Below are positions 34,176 to 48,383 of a DNA stretch of 64,000 nt, one piece after another. Made by a program: the position numbers and the translations under genes. The stretch comes from Arenimonas sp. SCN 70-307 (lineage in GTDB: Bacteria > Pseudomonadota > Gammaproteobacteria > Xanthomonadales > Xanthomonadaceae), in NCBI RefSeq assembly GCF_001724815.1, contig NZ_MEDO01000006.1, forward strand, positions 1-64,000, read 5' to 3'. Positions within the stretch are counted from its first letter, which is position 1. Every line of letters begins with the position of its first letter. Below the pieces are notes generated by a model. The model was not told the DNA's origin, ran no database searches, and saw only the letters and a list, made by a program, of their open reading frames with translations.

Positions 34176-35561
34176 GTGCGCTGGCGCACGCTGTCGCTGC
34201 AGGCCCGGCAGATGCTGGCGGCCAGCCTCGCGCTGGTCGCCTTCCTGGGCCTGACCGGCTACGCGCTCGACCGCGCCTTCGTCGAAACCGCGCAAAACGC
34301 CCTGCGCGAGCGCCTGGCCAACCTGGCCAACGCCTACATCCAGGAAAGCGAGATCGACCGCGCCGGCGGCTTCATTTCGCCTGACATCCCGCCCGACACC
34401 CGCCTGCTGCAGCCCGGCAGCGGCCTGTACGCCAACGTGCGAGGCGACCGCCTGAGCTGGGACTCGGCCTCCACGCTGGGCCGCTCGCTGCCCCCGGTGG
34501 AACTGCTCGGGCCCAACCAGCGCCGCTTCGAAGGGCCGTTGCGCATCGTCGACGCCTACGGCATGGAAAACCGGGTCTACGCCTACTCGATCGGCGTGGT
34601 CTGGGAGTCGGCCGTCGGCGACCTGCCGATGACGCTGAGCGTGTTCGAGGACGCGATGCAGATCCAGGACCAGGTCAACGTCTTCCGGCGCGCGCTCTGG
34701 GGCTACCTGGCGATGGCGGCGCTGCTGCTGCTGGGCGTGCAGATCCTGGTGCTGCGCTGGAGCCTGCTGCCGCTGCGCAACGTCGAACGCGAACTCTCGC
34801 GCGTGCGCCAGGGCCTGAGCCAGCGCCTGTCGGGGCGCCACCCGCGCGAGCTCGAGTCGATCACCGAGTCGATCAACAGCCTGATCGAGAGCGAACGCAG
34901 CCACCTCGAGCGCAGCCGCAACACGCTCTCCGACCTGGCGCACAGCCTCAAGACGCCGCTGGCGGTGCTGCGTTCGCGCCTCGACGCCGACGCCGGCCAC
35001 GCCGAGCTGCGCGAAGAGGTGGCGGCGCAGGTGCAGCGCATGAACGAGATCGTCTCCTACCAGCTCTCGCGCGCCGCCCGCAGCGGCCATGCGCTGTATT
35101 CGGCGCCGCTGCCGATCGAGCCGCGCGCGGAGGAAATCGTCGCGGGCCTCGAGAAGGTCTACGCGGCCAAGGGCGTGCTGTGCGAGTTCGAGATCGACCC
35201 GGCCGCGCGTTTCCACGGCGAGCTGGGCGACCTGCAGGAGCTGCTGGGCAACCTGCTCGAGAACGCCTTCAAGTGGGCGCGCGGTCGCGTGCTGCTCACC
35301 GTCACCGTCGAGCCGGCGCCGGGCAACCGCCGCGCCGGCGTGAACTTCGTGGTCGACGACGACGGCCCGGGCATCCCGCCCGACAAGATCGAACACGTGC
35401 TCCAGCGCGGCGTGCGTGGCGACGAGCGCGTGCAGGGCCACGGCATCGGCCTGTCGATCGTGCAGGACATCGTGGCCGCCTACCGCGGCGAGCTGCAGGT
35501 GGATCGTTCGCCGGAACTCGGCGGCGCCCGGTTCGCGGCGCGTTTCCCGCCGGCTTACTGA
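34176..35561 (+). CDS. phoQ: PhoQ-like sensor histidine kinase
   Basis: 461 residues from a GTG 6 nt after the regulator stop. Two TM segments (about 14-34 and 176-196) enclose a periplasmic sensor of about 140 residues. The HAMP-like linker is followed by the H-box LAHSLKTPLAV (H256) and HATPase motifs NLLENAFKWA, DDDGPGIPPD and GHGIGLSIV. The periplasmic part lacks a long acidic patch, so PhoQ identity is by synteny. The last 7 nt overlap the convergent mtfA-like gene. Confidence 0.85.
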   Translation: MRWRTLSLQARQMLAASLALVAFLGLTGYALDRAFVETAQNALRERLANLANAYIQESEIDRAGGFISPDIPPDTRLLQPGSGLYANVRGDRLSWDSASTLGRSLPPVELLGPNQRRFEGPLRIVDAYGMENRVYAYSIGVVWESAVGDLPMTLSVFEDAMQIQDQVNVFRRALWGYLAMAALLLLGVQILVLRWSLLPLRNVERELSRVRQGLSQRLSGRHPRELESITESINSLIESERSHLERSRNTLSDLAHSLKTPLAVLRSRLDADAGHAELREEVAAQVQRMNEIVSYQLSRAARSGHALYSAPLPIEPRAEEIVAGLEKVYAAKGVLCEFEIDPAARFHGELGDLQELLGNLLENAFKWARGRVLLTVTVEPAPGNRRAGVNFVVDDDGPGIPPDKIEHVLQRGVRGDERVQGHGIGLSIVQDIVAAYRGELQVDRSPELGGARFAARFPPAY

Positions 35562-36319
35562 GCCGGGATCGGCGAATCGCCGTACAGGCGCCGCAGGTGC
35601 GCCGCCACGGCGGGCATTTCGCTGGCCAGCAGGGCCGGGTCGGAGAAGTGGTACTCGCTGGCGACGGCGAAGAATTCCTCGGGCGCCTCGGCGGCATACG
35701 GGTCGATGGGCGTTTCCTCGCCGGCGTCCACGCGCGCCACGAAGGCTTCGTAGGCCGCCTGGAAATCGCGCGCCCATTCGCGCTGCCAGGCCGCGGGCAG
35801 CGGCGGCGTGCCGTCCATCGCGCCGTCGAGCGCATCGAGCTTGTGCGCCATCTCGTGCACCACCAGCTGGTAGCCGCCCTCGGGCTCGGCCAGGTCGGCC
35901 TGCACGTCGTCCCAGCTCAGCACCAGCGGGCCCTGCTCCCAGGCTTCGCCGGCCAGTTCGTCCACCCACTCCTCGACCACGCCGGTGTCCTCGTCGTGGT
36001 GGCGGCGATGCACGCGAAAGGCACCCGGATAGACCAGCACCTGGTGCCAACCGCGCAGGCCCTCGGCGCCGAACTCCAGCAGCGGCAGGCAGGCCAGGCC
36101 GGCCAGCTGCAGGCGCTGGGCTTCGTCGAGGGAAAGGCCCTGCAGGGGCGTGATGGTTTTTTCGGCGAGGAAGCGCGCCACCAGCGCCTCGAATTTCTGG
36201 CGCCGCACCGGTTCGAGGCGGGCCAGGAAGGGCAGGGCGCGGGCCAGCGATGAACGCTGGGCGTCGGTGAGGGCGGGGGGCGCGAAGGCTTCGCGCAGGC
36301 GGCGGAACAGCGGGCTCAT
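35555..36319 (-). CDS. mtfA: MtfA-like zinc-dependent peptidase
   Basis: 254 residues. The gluzincin motif HEMAHKLD near residue 155 provides two zinc ligands and the catalytic Glu, and a downstream EEFFAVASEYHF supplies the third ligand. MtfA binds the repressor Mlc in E. coli; in bacteria without Mlc the role is unclear. Length is close to the 265-residue family norm. Convergent with the sensor kinase gene. Confidence 0.85.
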   Translation of the reverse strand: MSPLFRRLREAFAPPALTDAQRSSLARALPFLARLEPVRRQKFEALVARFLAEKTITPLQGLSLDEAQRLQLAGLACLPLLEFGAEGLRGWHQVLVYPGAFRVHRRHHDEDTGVVEEWVDELAGEAWEQGPLVLSWDDVQADLAEPEGGYQLVVHEMAHKLDALDGAMDGTPPLPAAWQREWARDFQAAYEAFVARVDAGEETPIDPYAAEAPEEFFAVASEYHFSDPALLASEMPAVAAHLRRLYGDSPIPAQ

Positions 36320-36362
36320 GCCCGCAGGGTGCGGGCGCCGGGGCGCGGGGGCAAGGCCCCGG

Positions 36363-36620
36363 TCAGCGGATCATGCCGGGCAGCAGCGAATTCCAGCGCG
36401 GGGTGGCGCGGCCGGTGCTGCCGTTGCGCGGACGCACCGGGGCGGTGCCGCCAGCGCCGGGCGCGGGCTCGTCGGTGCTGCGGGCGTCGTTCTTCTCGGC
36501 TGCGTCGGCGGCCGCCTTGGTGCACGACTGCGAGGCCGATTCGGTGGCCACCACCGGTTCGCTGGCGGCCGCGCCGGCGGCCCAGATCAGCAGGCAGGAA
36601 GCGAGCAGGAGTCGTTGCAT
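36363..36620 (-). CDS. Small exported hypothetical protein
   Basis: 85 residues. A clear signal peptide (LLLASCLLIWAAGAAA) is followed by a short disordered segment rich in Ala, Asp, Pro and Arg, with one Cys. The ATG at 36620 has GAGG upstream. It overlaps no other supported gene and lies between mtfA and the DAK-DegV gene. No family recognised. Confidence 0.5.
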   Translation of the reverse strand: MQRLLLASCLLIWAAGAAASEPVVATESASQSCTKAAADAAEKNDARSTDEPAPGAGGTAPVRPRNGSTGRATPRWNSLLPGMIR

Positions 36621-36773
36621 GGTAGCCAGCCTCGGTGACGGACACCCATGGGATGCGCCAGGGCACCCGAGGGTTGCAGCCGATTCTACGCGCACCGGCG
36701 CCGGGCGCCACGCCCATTTTTGCGGCGTTGCAGCATGGCGTATGCGCCCGGTTCGGGCAGACTCCGGCGGCAC

Positions 36774-38585
36774 ATGAATGCCGCCAGCCTGTCCTTTCCC
36801 CGCCCGCTTATCCGTGGCCCCGCGCTCCGCCGCGCGCTGATCGCCGGCGCCCGCCGGGTCATCGCCCAGCGCGAGGCGCTGAACAAGATCAATGTCTTCC
36901 CGGTGCCCGACGGCGACACCGGCAGCAACCTCGCCTTCACCCTCGGTGGCGTGCTGGCCGGCGCGCTCAGCCGCCGCAGCCAGGGCGCGGGCGAACTGCT
37001 GCGCCGGGTGGGCGAGGACGCCGTGGATGGCGCGCGCGGCAATTCCGGCGCCATCCTCGCGCAGTTCTTCACCGGCGTGGCCGAGGCCGCGGGCACCGCC
37101 CGGGCGCTCGAGCCGACCAAACTGGCCGAGGCGGTGCGCGCCGGCGCGCATTCGGCCCGCCAGGCTCTGAGCGAGCCGCGTGAGGGCACCATCCTGAGCG
37201 TCATCAGCGCTTTCGCCGAGGGCCTCGAGCACCGCCCCGACGGCGACCTCGGCGCCTGGTTCCGCCAGGCACTCGAGCGCAGCCGCAAGGCGCTGGCCGC
37301 CACGCCCACCCAGCTGGCCGTGCTGGCCAAGGCCGGCGTGGTCGATGCCGGCGCCCAGGGTTTCGTCGACCTGCTCGAAGGCATCCACGAATTCATCGCC
37401 TCCGGCGCCGTCGATGCCGCCGGTGTCGCCGACGACCTCACCGGCGACCTCGAGGCCGCCGAAGCCCACGGCGAAATGGCCGACGCCGACCCCGAGCACC
37501 GCTGGTGCAGCGAGTGCCTGCTGATCGGCGAGGGCCTGGACCGCGCCGGCCTGCGCGCCGCGGTGGGCGAGCTCGGATCGTCCTGCGTGGTGATCGCCGG
37601 CAGCCACTCGCGGCTGCGCCTGCACGCGCACGTGGCCGACCCGGGCAAGCTGTTCGAAGTGGCGGCGCGCTTCGGCCGCGTCGAGGGCCCCAAGGCCGAC
37701 GACATGCACGCCCAGGCCCGCGCCGCCGCGGGTGCCGCGGCCGTGGCGGTGATCACCGACAGCGCCGCCGACCTGCCCGACGAGCTGATGACCCGCTTCA
37801 ACATCCACATGGTGCCGGTGCGGGTGAATTTCGGCGACGAGGACTACCTCGACAAGGTGGGCCTGTCGACGCGCGAGTTCTACCGCAAGCTGCGCACCGA
37901 GCTGGTGCTGCCCAAGACCAGCCAGCCGGCGCCGGGCGATTTCCGCCGACAGTTCGAATTCCTGCTCTCGCACCACCGCGAGATGGTCTACGTAGGCATC
38001 TCGCGCGCGGTGTCGGGCACGCTGCAGTCGGCCGAGACGGCCGTGCAGCGCGGCCACCCCGACCGCAGCCACGTGTTCGATTCGGGCAACGCCTCCGGCG
38101 GCGAGGGCCTGCTGGCCCTGCGCGCGGCCGAGATGGCCGCCGATGGCGCCGGCGTCGCGGCGATCCTGGCCGAGCTGGCGCGGCTCAAGCCGCTGACGAT
38201 GACCTGGGCGCTGGCGCGCGACATCAGCCACGCCGTGCGCGGCGGCCGCATCCCGGCCTGGGCCAAGCCGCTGGTCGAGTGGCTGGGCCTGACGCCGATG
38301 GCGGCGGTCAAGCCCACCGGCAAGCTCGGCGTGGTCGGCGGCCTGTTCGGCAAGTCGCGCCAGCCCGAGCGCTTCGCGGCCTACGTCGCCAAGCGCGTGC
38401 CGCGCGGCCCGCGCTACCGGCTCGTGGTGGGCCACTGCGACGCGCCGGAAGATGGCGAGCGCCTGCTGGCGGCCCTGCGCGGGCGCCTCGACCTGGCCGA
38501 CAGCTGGCTGGTGGAGACCGGCTCGGCGATCGGCGCGCATGCCGGCCCGGGCGCGCTGGTGGTGTCGCTCCAGCCCGCGGACTGA
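36774..38585 (+). CDS. DAK-DegV fusion (fatty acid kinase FakA-FakB type)
   Basis: 603 residues. The N-terminal DhaL/Dak2 kinase domain (about 15-210) has NVFPVPDGDTGSNL and DGARGNSGAIL, the ATP/Mg2+ loop motifs. After a linker (to about 320) the C-terminal DegV domain contains VAVITDSAADLP, the conserved SQPAPGDFRRQFE and the fatty-acid pocket segment YVGISRAVSGTLQSAE. In Firmicutes the separate FakA and FakB phosphorylate fatty acids to acyl-phosphate. Here both are on one chain. The next gene, plsY, uses acyl-phosphate, which supports this role. Confidence 0.85.
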   Translation: MNAASLSFPRPLIRGPALRRALIAGARRVIAQREALNKINVFPVPDGDTGSNLAFTLGGVLAGALSRRSQGAGELLRRVGEDAVDGARGNSGAILAQFFTGVAEAAGTARALEPTKLAEAVRAGAHSARQALSEPREGTILSVISAFAEGLEHRPDGDLGAWFRQALERSRKALAATPTQLAVLAKAGVVDAGAQGFVDLLEGIHEFIASGAVDAAGVADDLTGDLEAAEAHGEMADADPEHRWCSECLLIGEGLDRAGLRAAVGELGSSCVVIAGSHSRLRLHAHVADPGKLFEVAARFGRVEGPKADDMHAQARAAAGAAAVAVITDSAADLPDELMTRFNIHMVPVRVNFGDEDYLDKVGLSTREFYRKLRTELVLPKTSQPAPGDFRRQFEFLLSHHREMVYVGISRAVSGTLQSAETAVQRGHPDRSHVFDSGNASGGEGLLALRAAEMAADGAGVAAILAELARLKPLTMTWALARDISHAVRGGRIPAWAKPLVEWLGLTPMAAVKPTGKLGVVGGLFGKSRQPERFAAYVAKRVPRGPRYRLVVGHCDAPEDGERLLAALRGRLDLADSWLVETGSAIGAHAGPGALVVSLQPAD

Positions 38586-38616
38586 CGCCCGCGCGGGCGT
38601 GGCCCATAATGCGGGC

Positions 38617-39237
38617 ATGACCATCGCGCTGCTCCTGCTCGTCGCCTACCTGCTCGGCTCGCTCTCGGGCAGCCTGCTGCTCGGCCGCCTGCGCGGCGTG
38701 GACATCCGCACGCAGGGCAGCGGCAACGCCGGCGGCACCAATGCGCTGCGTACCCAGGGCTGGAAATTCGCGCTCGGCACCGTGCTGGTCGATCTCGGCA
38801 AGGGCGTGCTGGCCGTCTGGCTCGCGCTGCGCTTCGGCGGCGATGTGGCCTGGCTGCCCCATGCCGCGGCCGGCGCGGCGGTGTTGGGCCACGTGTGGCC
38901 GGTTTTCCACGGATTCCGCGGCGGCAAGGGCGCGGGCACGCTGGTCGGCGCGCTGCTGCTGCTCTGGCCGGTGTCCGTGCTCGTGGTGATCGGCACCTGG
39001 CTGCTGGTGCTCACCGCCAGCGGTTACGTCGGGCTCTCGACCATCCTGGCCGGCTTTTCGCTGGTGCCGCTGGCCCTGCTCACCGATGCGCCGCCGGAGC
39101 GGCTCGTGTTCGCCGTCGCCGCGGCGCTGTTCCTGGTCTATACGCACCGCAGCAACCTCGCGCGCCTGCGTGCCGGCACCGAGTCGCGCTTCGAGCGCGT
39201 GCGGATCTGGGCGCGCCTGCGCCGGAGCGGGGCGTGA
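38617..39237 (+). CDS. plsY: Glycerol-3-phosphate acyltransferase PlsY
   Basis: 206 residues with five or so TM segments. Family motifs are SGNAGGTNALRTQG (residue 33 onward), HVWPVFHGFRGGKGAGT, and the late TGES-like loop within YTHRSNLARLRAGTESRF. PlsY transfers the acyl group of acyl-phosphate to glycerol 3-phosphate, the first step of phospholipid synthesis, in the inner membrane. The stop overlaps the birA GTG. Confidence 0.95.
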   Translation: MTIALLLLVAYLLGSLSGSLLLGRLRGVDIRTQGSGNAGGTNALRTQGWKFALGTVLVDLGKGVLAVWLALRFGGDVAWLPHAAAGAAVLGHVWPVFHGFRGGKGAGTLVGALLLLWPVSVLVVIGTWLLVLTASGYVGLSTILAGFSLVPLALLTDAPPERLVFAVAAALFLVYTHRSNLARLRAGTESRFERVRIWARLRRSGA

Positions 39238-40199
39238 TCGATCGTGCGCTGCTGGCGCGGCTGTGCGAGGGCCCCGCGTCCGGCGCCGCGTTGGCCGCGG
39301 ACCTGGGCATGACCCGCAGCGCGGTGTGGAAGCGCATCGAAGCCCTGCGCGAGGCCGGCGTGGACGTGCAGGCCGAGCCCGGCCGTGGCTACCGCCTGGC
39401 CCGTCCGCTGGACCTGCTCGACGCCGGCGCGCTGCAGGCGGCACTGTCGCCGGCTGCGCGCGCCGAACTCGCGGGCCTCGAATTGCTGTTTGAAACCGAT
39501 TCGACCAATGCCGAAGCCCTGCGCCATCCGGCGCCTGCGAAGGGCACCCGGGCCTGGCTGGCCGAGCGCCAGACCGCCGGCCGCGGCCGGCGCGGCCGCG
39601 ACTGGTCCACGCCGCTGGCTGCGCAAGTGGCGCTGAGCCTGTCGCGCCGGGTCGAGGGCGGCGTGGCCGCGCTGCAGGGCCTGAGCCTGGCGGTCGGCGT
39701 GGCCGCCGCCGAAGCGCTGCATGCGCTGGGCTTCGCCGAGGTCGGCCTGAAGTGGCCCAACGACCTGCTCGCGCGCGGCCGCAAGCTCGGCGGCGTCCTG
39801 GTCGAGGTGCGCGGCGACGCCGCCGGTCCGATGCAGGTGGTGGTGGGCCTGGGATTGAACGTGTGCATGCCGGCGTCCGCGGCGCGGGACATCGACCAGC
39901 CGTGGTGCGACCTGGCCAGCCTGTCGACGGCGCCGGTGTCGCGCCCGGCGGTGTGCGCGGCCCTGCTCGATGCGCTGCTGCCGATGCTGGCGCGTTTCGA
40001 GCGCGAGGGCCTGGCGCCGTGGCTCGAGGCCTGGCACCGCCACGACCTCCTCGCCGGCCGCCCGGTGCGCCTGGAAGAGGGCGCCCGCGTGTTCGAGGGC
40101 ATCGCCCTGGGCGTGGCCGCCGACGGCGCGCTGCGCCTGCGCACCGCCGATGGCGAGCGCGCCTGCCACGCCGGCGAAGCCAGCCTGCGCGCCGCATGA
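39234..40199 (+). CDS. birA: Biotin-protein ligase/biotin operon repressor BirA
   Basis: 321 residues from a GTG overlapping the plsY stop. The N-terminal winged HTH (MTRSAVWKRIEALREAGVDV) makes it a bifunctional repressor. The ligase core shows ETDSTNAEAL, the biotinyl-AMP loop QTAGRGRRGRDW, LKWPNDLL and GGVLVE. It biotinylates acetyl-CoA carboxylase carrier protein. Coupled to coaX by ATGA. Confidence 0.93.
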   Translation: MIDRALLARLCEGPASGAALAADLGMTRSAVWKRIEALREAGVDVQAEPGRGYRLARPLDLLDAGALQAALSPAARAELAGLELLFETDSTNAEALRHPAPAKGTRAWLAERQTAGRGRRGRDWSTPLAAQVALSLSRRVEGGVAALQGLSLAVGVAAAEALHALGFAEVGLKWPNDLLARGRKLGGVLVEVRGDAAGPMQVVVGLGLNVCMPASAARDIDQPWCDLASLSTAPVSRPAVCAALLDALLPMLARFEREGLAPWLEAWHRHDLLAGRPVRLEEGARVFEGIALGVAADGALRLRTADGERACHAGEASLRAA

Positions 40200-40948
40200 C
40201 CTGGCTCATCGACCTCGGCAACTCCCGCCTCAAGGCCGCCCGCTGGCGGCCCGGCGCCGGCCTGGGCGAGGTGCAGGCCTGGGCACATGGCGCCAGCGAT
40301 TTCCCGGCGGGACTGCAGCCCTGGCTGGCTTCGATGGCGCCGGGCGAGGTGTGCTGGCTGGCTTCGGTGGCCTCGCAGGAGACCACCGCGCTGGTCGCGG
40401 CACAGCTCGCTGGCAGCGGCCATCCGGCGCGGCGCGTGCGCACCCAGCCCGGGATGGCCGGCGTGCGCATCGCCTACGCCGAGCCGGCGCGCCTGGGCGT
40501 GGATCGTTTCCTGGCGCTGCTGGCGGCGCGGGCGCGGGGCCCCGGCCCCTGGCTGCTGGTCTCGGCCGGCAGCGCGCTCACCGTGGACCTGCTCGATGCG
40601 GGCGGGCAGCATCGCGGCGGCGTCATCGCGCCCAGCCCCGAGCACATGCGCGCGGCGCTGGCGGCGCGTTTCCCGGCGCTGGCCTTCGCCGGCGGCGAGG
40701 CCTGTGCCTTCGCCGCCGACACCGCCGACGCGCTGGCCGGCGGCAGCCTGGGCGCCGCGGCCGGACTGATCGAACGCAGCCATCGCCAGGCCGCCCGGCT
40801 GCTGGGCGCGGCGCCCACCGTGCTGCTCGGCGGCGGCGGCGGCGAGCGCTTGCGGGAAATGCTTGAACTGGACGTGGTGCCGGCGCCTGCGCTGGTGCTC
40901 GAAGGCCTGGCCGTGTACGCGGCGCTGGCGGAGGACGAAGGCGAATGA
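40196..40948 (+). CDS. coaX: Type III pantothenate kinase CoaX
   Basis: 250 residues. ASKHA fold with the phosphate-1 loop IDLGNSRLKAA, the pantothenate-site motif RLGVDRFLALLAAR, SAGSALTVDLLD and a late GGGGGERLRE loop. It catalyses the first step of coenzyme A synthesis and needs a monovalent cation. Overlaps birA and the SPOR gene by 4 nt on each side. Confidence 0.92.
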   Translation: MTWLIDLGNSRLKAARWRPGAGLGEVQAWAHGASDFPAGLQPWLASMAPGEVCWLASVASQETTALVAAQLAGSGHPARRVRTQPGMAGVRIAYAEPARLGVDRFLALLAARARGPGPWLLVSAGSALTVDLLDAGGQHRGGVIAPSPEHMRAALAARFPALAFAGGEACAFAADTADALAGGSLGAAAGLIERSHRQAARLLGAAPTVLLGGGGGERLREMLELDVVPAPALVLEGLAVYAALAEDEGE

Positions 40949-41601
40949 TGGTGCGTGGTCTGGTGGTGCTGCTGGCGTGCATGAACCTGGCGGTGGCCCT
41001 TTGGTGGGCCCTGCACGAGTTGCCGCGCACCGAGCCGCCGCCGCCGATGGACAGCGGCGTGGGCGGGCTGGTGATGCTGGGCGAGGCCGAGGCGCCGTCG
41101 TCCACCGATGCCGTGGAACTGGCCGGCATCCCGGCGCCGATGCCCGAGCGGCCGGCCTGCCTGAGCCTGGGCCCGTTCACCACGCCGGCGCAGCTGCGCG
41201 CGGCGGTCAACGCGCTCACGCCCAAGGTGGCGCGCATCCAGTTCCGCGAGCTGCCGGCCACCGAGCTGCGCGGCTACCGCGTGTTCCTGCCGGCCGCAGG
41301 AAGCCGCGAACAGGCCCTGGCCACGGCCCGCGAACTGGCCGCGCGCGGCGTGCGCGATTACTACGTGGTCACCGCCGGCGACCAGGAGAACACCGTCTCG
41401 CTTGGACTGTTCCGCGAACTGGCCAATGCCGAGAAGCGTCGCGACGACCTGCGTGCGCAGGGCTTCACCGCCCAGCTCGAACCGCGCACGGAGCAGGCCT
41501 CGCAATGGTGGATCGACATCGCGGCCGAGCCGGGCCTGGACTGGGCCGCCGCGCTCGGTGGCGCCCAGGGCCTCGAGGCGCGCGAAGCCGCCTGCGACTG
41601 A
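40945..41601 (+). CDS. SPOR-domain protein
   Basis: 218 residues. An N-terminal TM helix (LVVLLACMNLAVALWWAL) leads to an acidic/Pro linker and a SPOR-like domain (CLSLGPFTTPAQLRAAVNAL...YVVTAGDQENTVSLGLFRELANAEKRRDDLRAQGF). SPOR domains bind denuded septal peptidoglycan. It overlaps coaX and is followed by tRNA-Thr. Confidence 0.8.
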   Translation: MMVRGLVVLLACMNLAVALWWALHELPRTEPPPPMDSGVGGLVMLGEAEAPSSTDAVELAGIPAPMPERPACLSLGPFTTPAQLRAAVNALTPKVARIQFRELPATELRGYRVFLPAAGSREQALATARELAARGVRDYYVVTAGDQENTVSLGLFRELANAEKRRDDLRAQGFTAQLEPRTEQASQWWIDIAAEPGLDWAAALGGAQGLEAREAACD

Positions 41602-41633
41602 ATCGCCGGCGCAGGCGATAGAATCTGGCCCAT

Positions 41634-41709
41634 GCCGGCTTAGCTCAGCAGGTAGAGCAACCGCCTTGTAAGCGGTAGGTCCCCGGTTCGACTCCGGGAG
41701 CCGGCACCA
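41634..41709 (+). tRNA. tRNA-Thr (anticodon TGT)
   Basis: 76 nt cloverleaf with encoded CCA. Acceptor stem GCCGGCT pairs with AGCCGGC; D-arm GCTC...GAGC; anticodon loop CTTGTAA with TGT; T-arm CCCGG TTCGACT CCGGG. It is a normal tRNA with no sign of an att-site duplication nearby. Confidence 0.95.
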
Positions 41710-41792
41710 CTCCGACGCTTGGCTTGTGCCCCCTGATGGGCTCTTATAGCCACGGGCGCCGCCCTCGCGGCGCCGGGGAGCCTGGACAGCGC

Positions 41793-47879
<6,087 letters not shown>

Positions 47880-47915
47880 AGTCGGGGAATCGCGAACCGC
47901 AGGGTGCTTGCCCGC

Positions 47916-48383
47916 ATGAACCCGCAGCGCCAGCCCATCACCATCCTGATGGCCGACGACGACCCGGATGACCGCCTGATGACCCGGGAGGCCTTCGTCG
48001 AATGCCGCGTGGCCAACCCGCTTAGCTTCGTCCACGACGGCCAGGAGCTGATGGACTACCTCCTGCGGCGCGGCGATTACGCCGACGCCGCCCGCTTCCC
48101 GATGCCCGGCCTGATCCTGCTCGACCTGAACATGCCGCGGCTCGATGGCCGCGAAGTGCTGCGCGAGATCAAGGCCGACCCGGCGCTGCGCAGCATCCCG
48201 GTGGTCATCCTCACCACGTCGAAGGCCGAGGAAGACGTGCTGCGCAGCTACCAGGACGGCGTGAATTCGTTTATCACCAAACCCGTCACGTTTTCGGCGC
48301 TGACGGAGGTCGTCAAGACCCTTGGCAAATACTGGCTTGAAGTGGTGGACTTGCCTGAGAAAGGCGAGGGGAGCCGCGCTTGA
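47916..48383 (+). CDS. Rcp1-like single-domain response regulator
   Basis: 155 residues. A stand-alone receiver: acidic pocket ADDDPDD, D70 phosphoacceptor (ILLDLNMPRLDG), T of ILTTSKAEED and K of FITKPVTF. The insert RRGDYADAARFPMP is characteristic of the Rcp1 family, the partners of phytochrome-type kinases. Its position between the giant kinase and the GGDEF-EAL gene indicates phosphotransfer within this operon. The stop overlaps the next TTG start. Confidence 0.88.
   Translation: MNPQRQPITILMADDDPDDRLMTREAFVECRVANPLSFVHDGQELMDYLLRRGDYADAARFPMPGLILLDLNMPRLDGREVLREIKADPALRSIPVVILTTSKAEEDVLRSYQDGVNSFITKPVTFSALTEVVKTLGKYWLEVVDLPEKGEGSRA

Noticed and set aside
41634-41709. tRNA-Thr as an integration site of a genomic island
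   Set aside because: No integrase, no direct repeat of the tRNA 3' end nearby, and both flanks are ordinary chromosomal genes.
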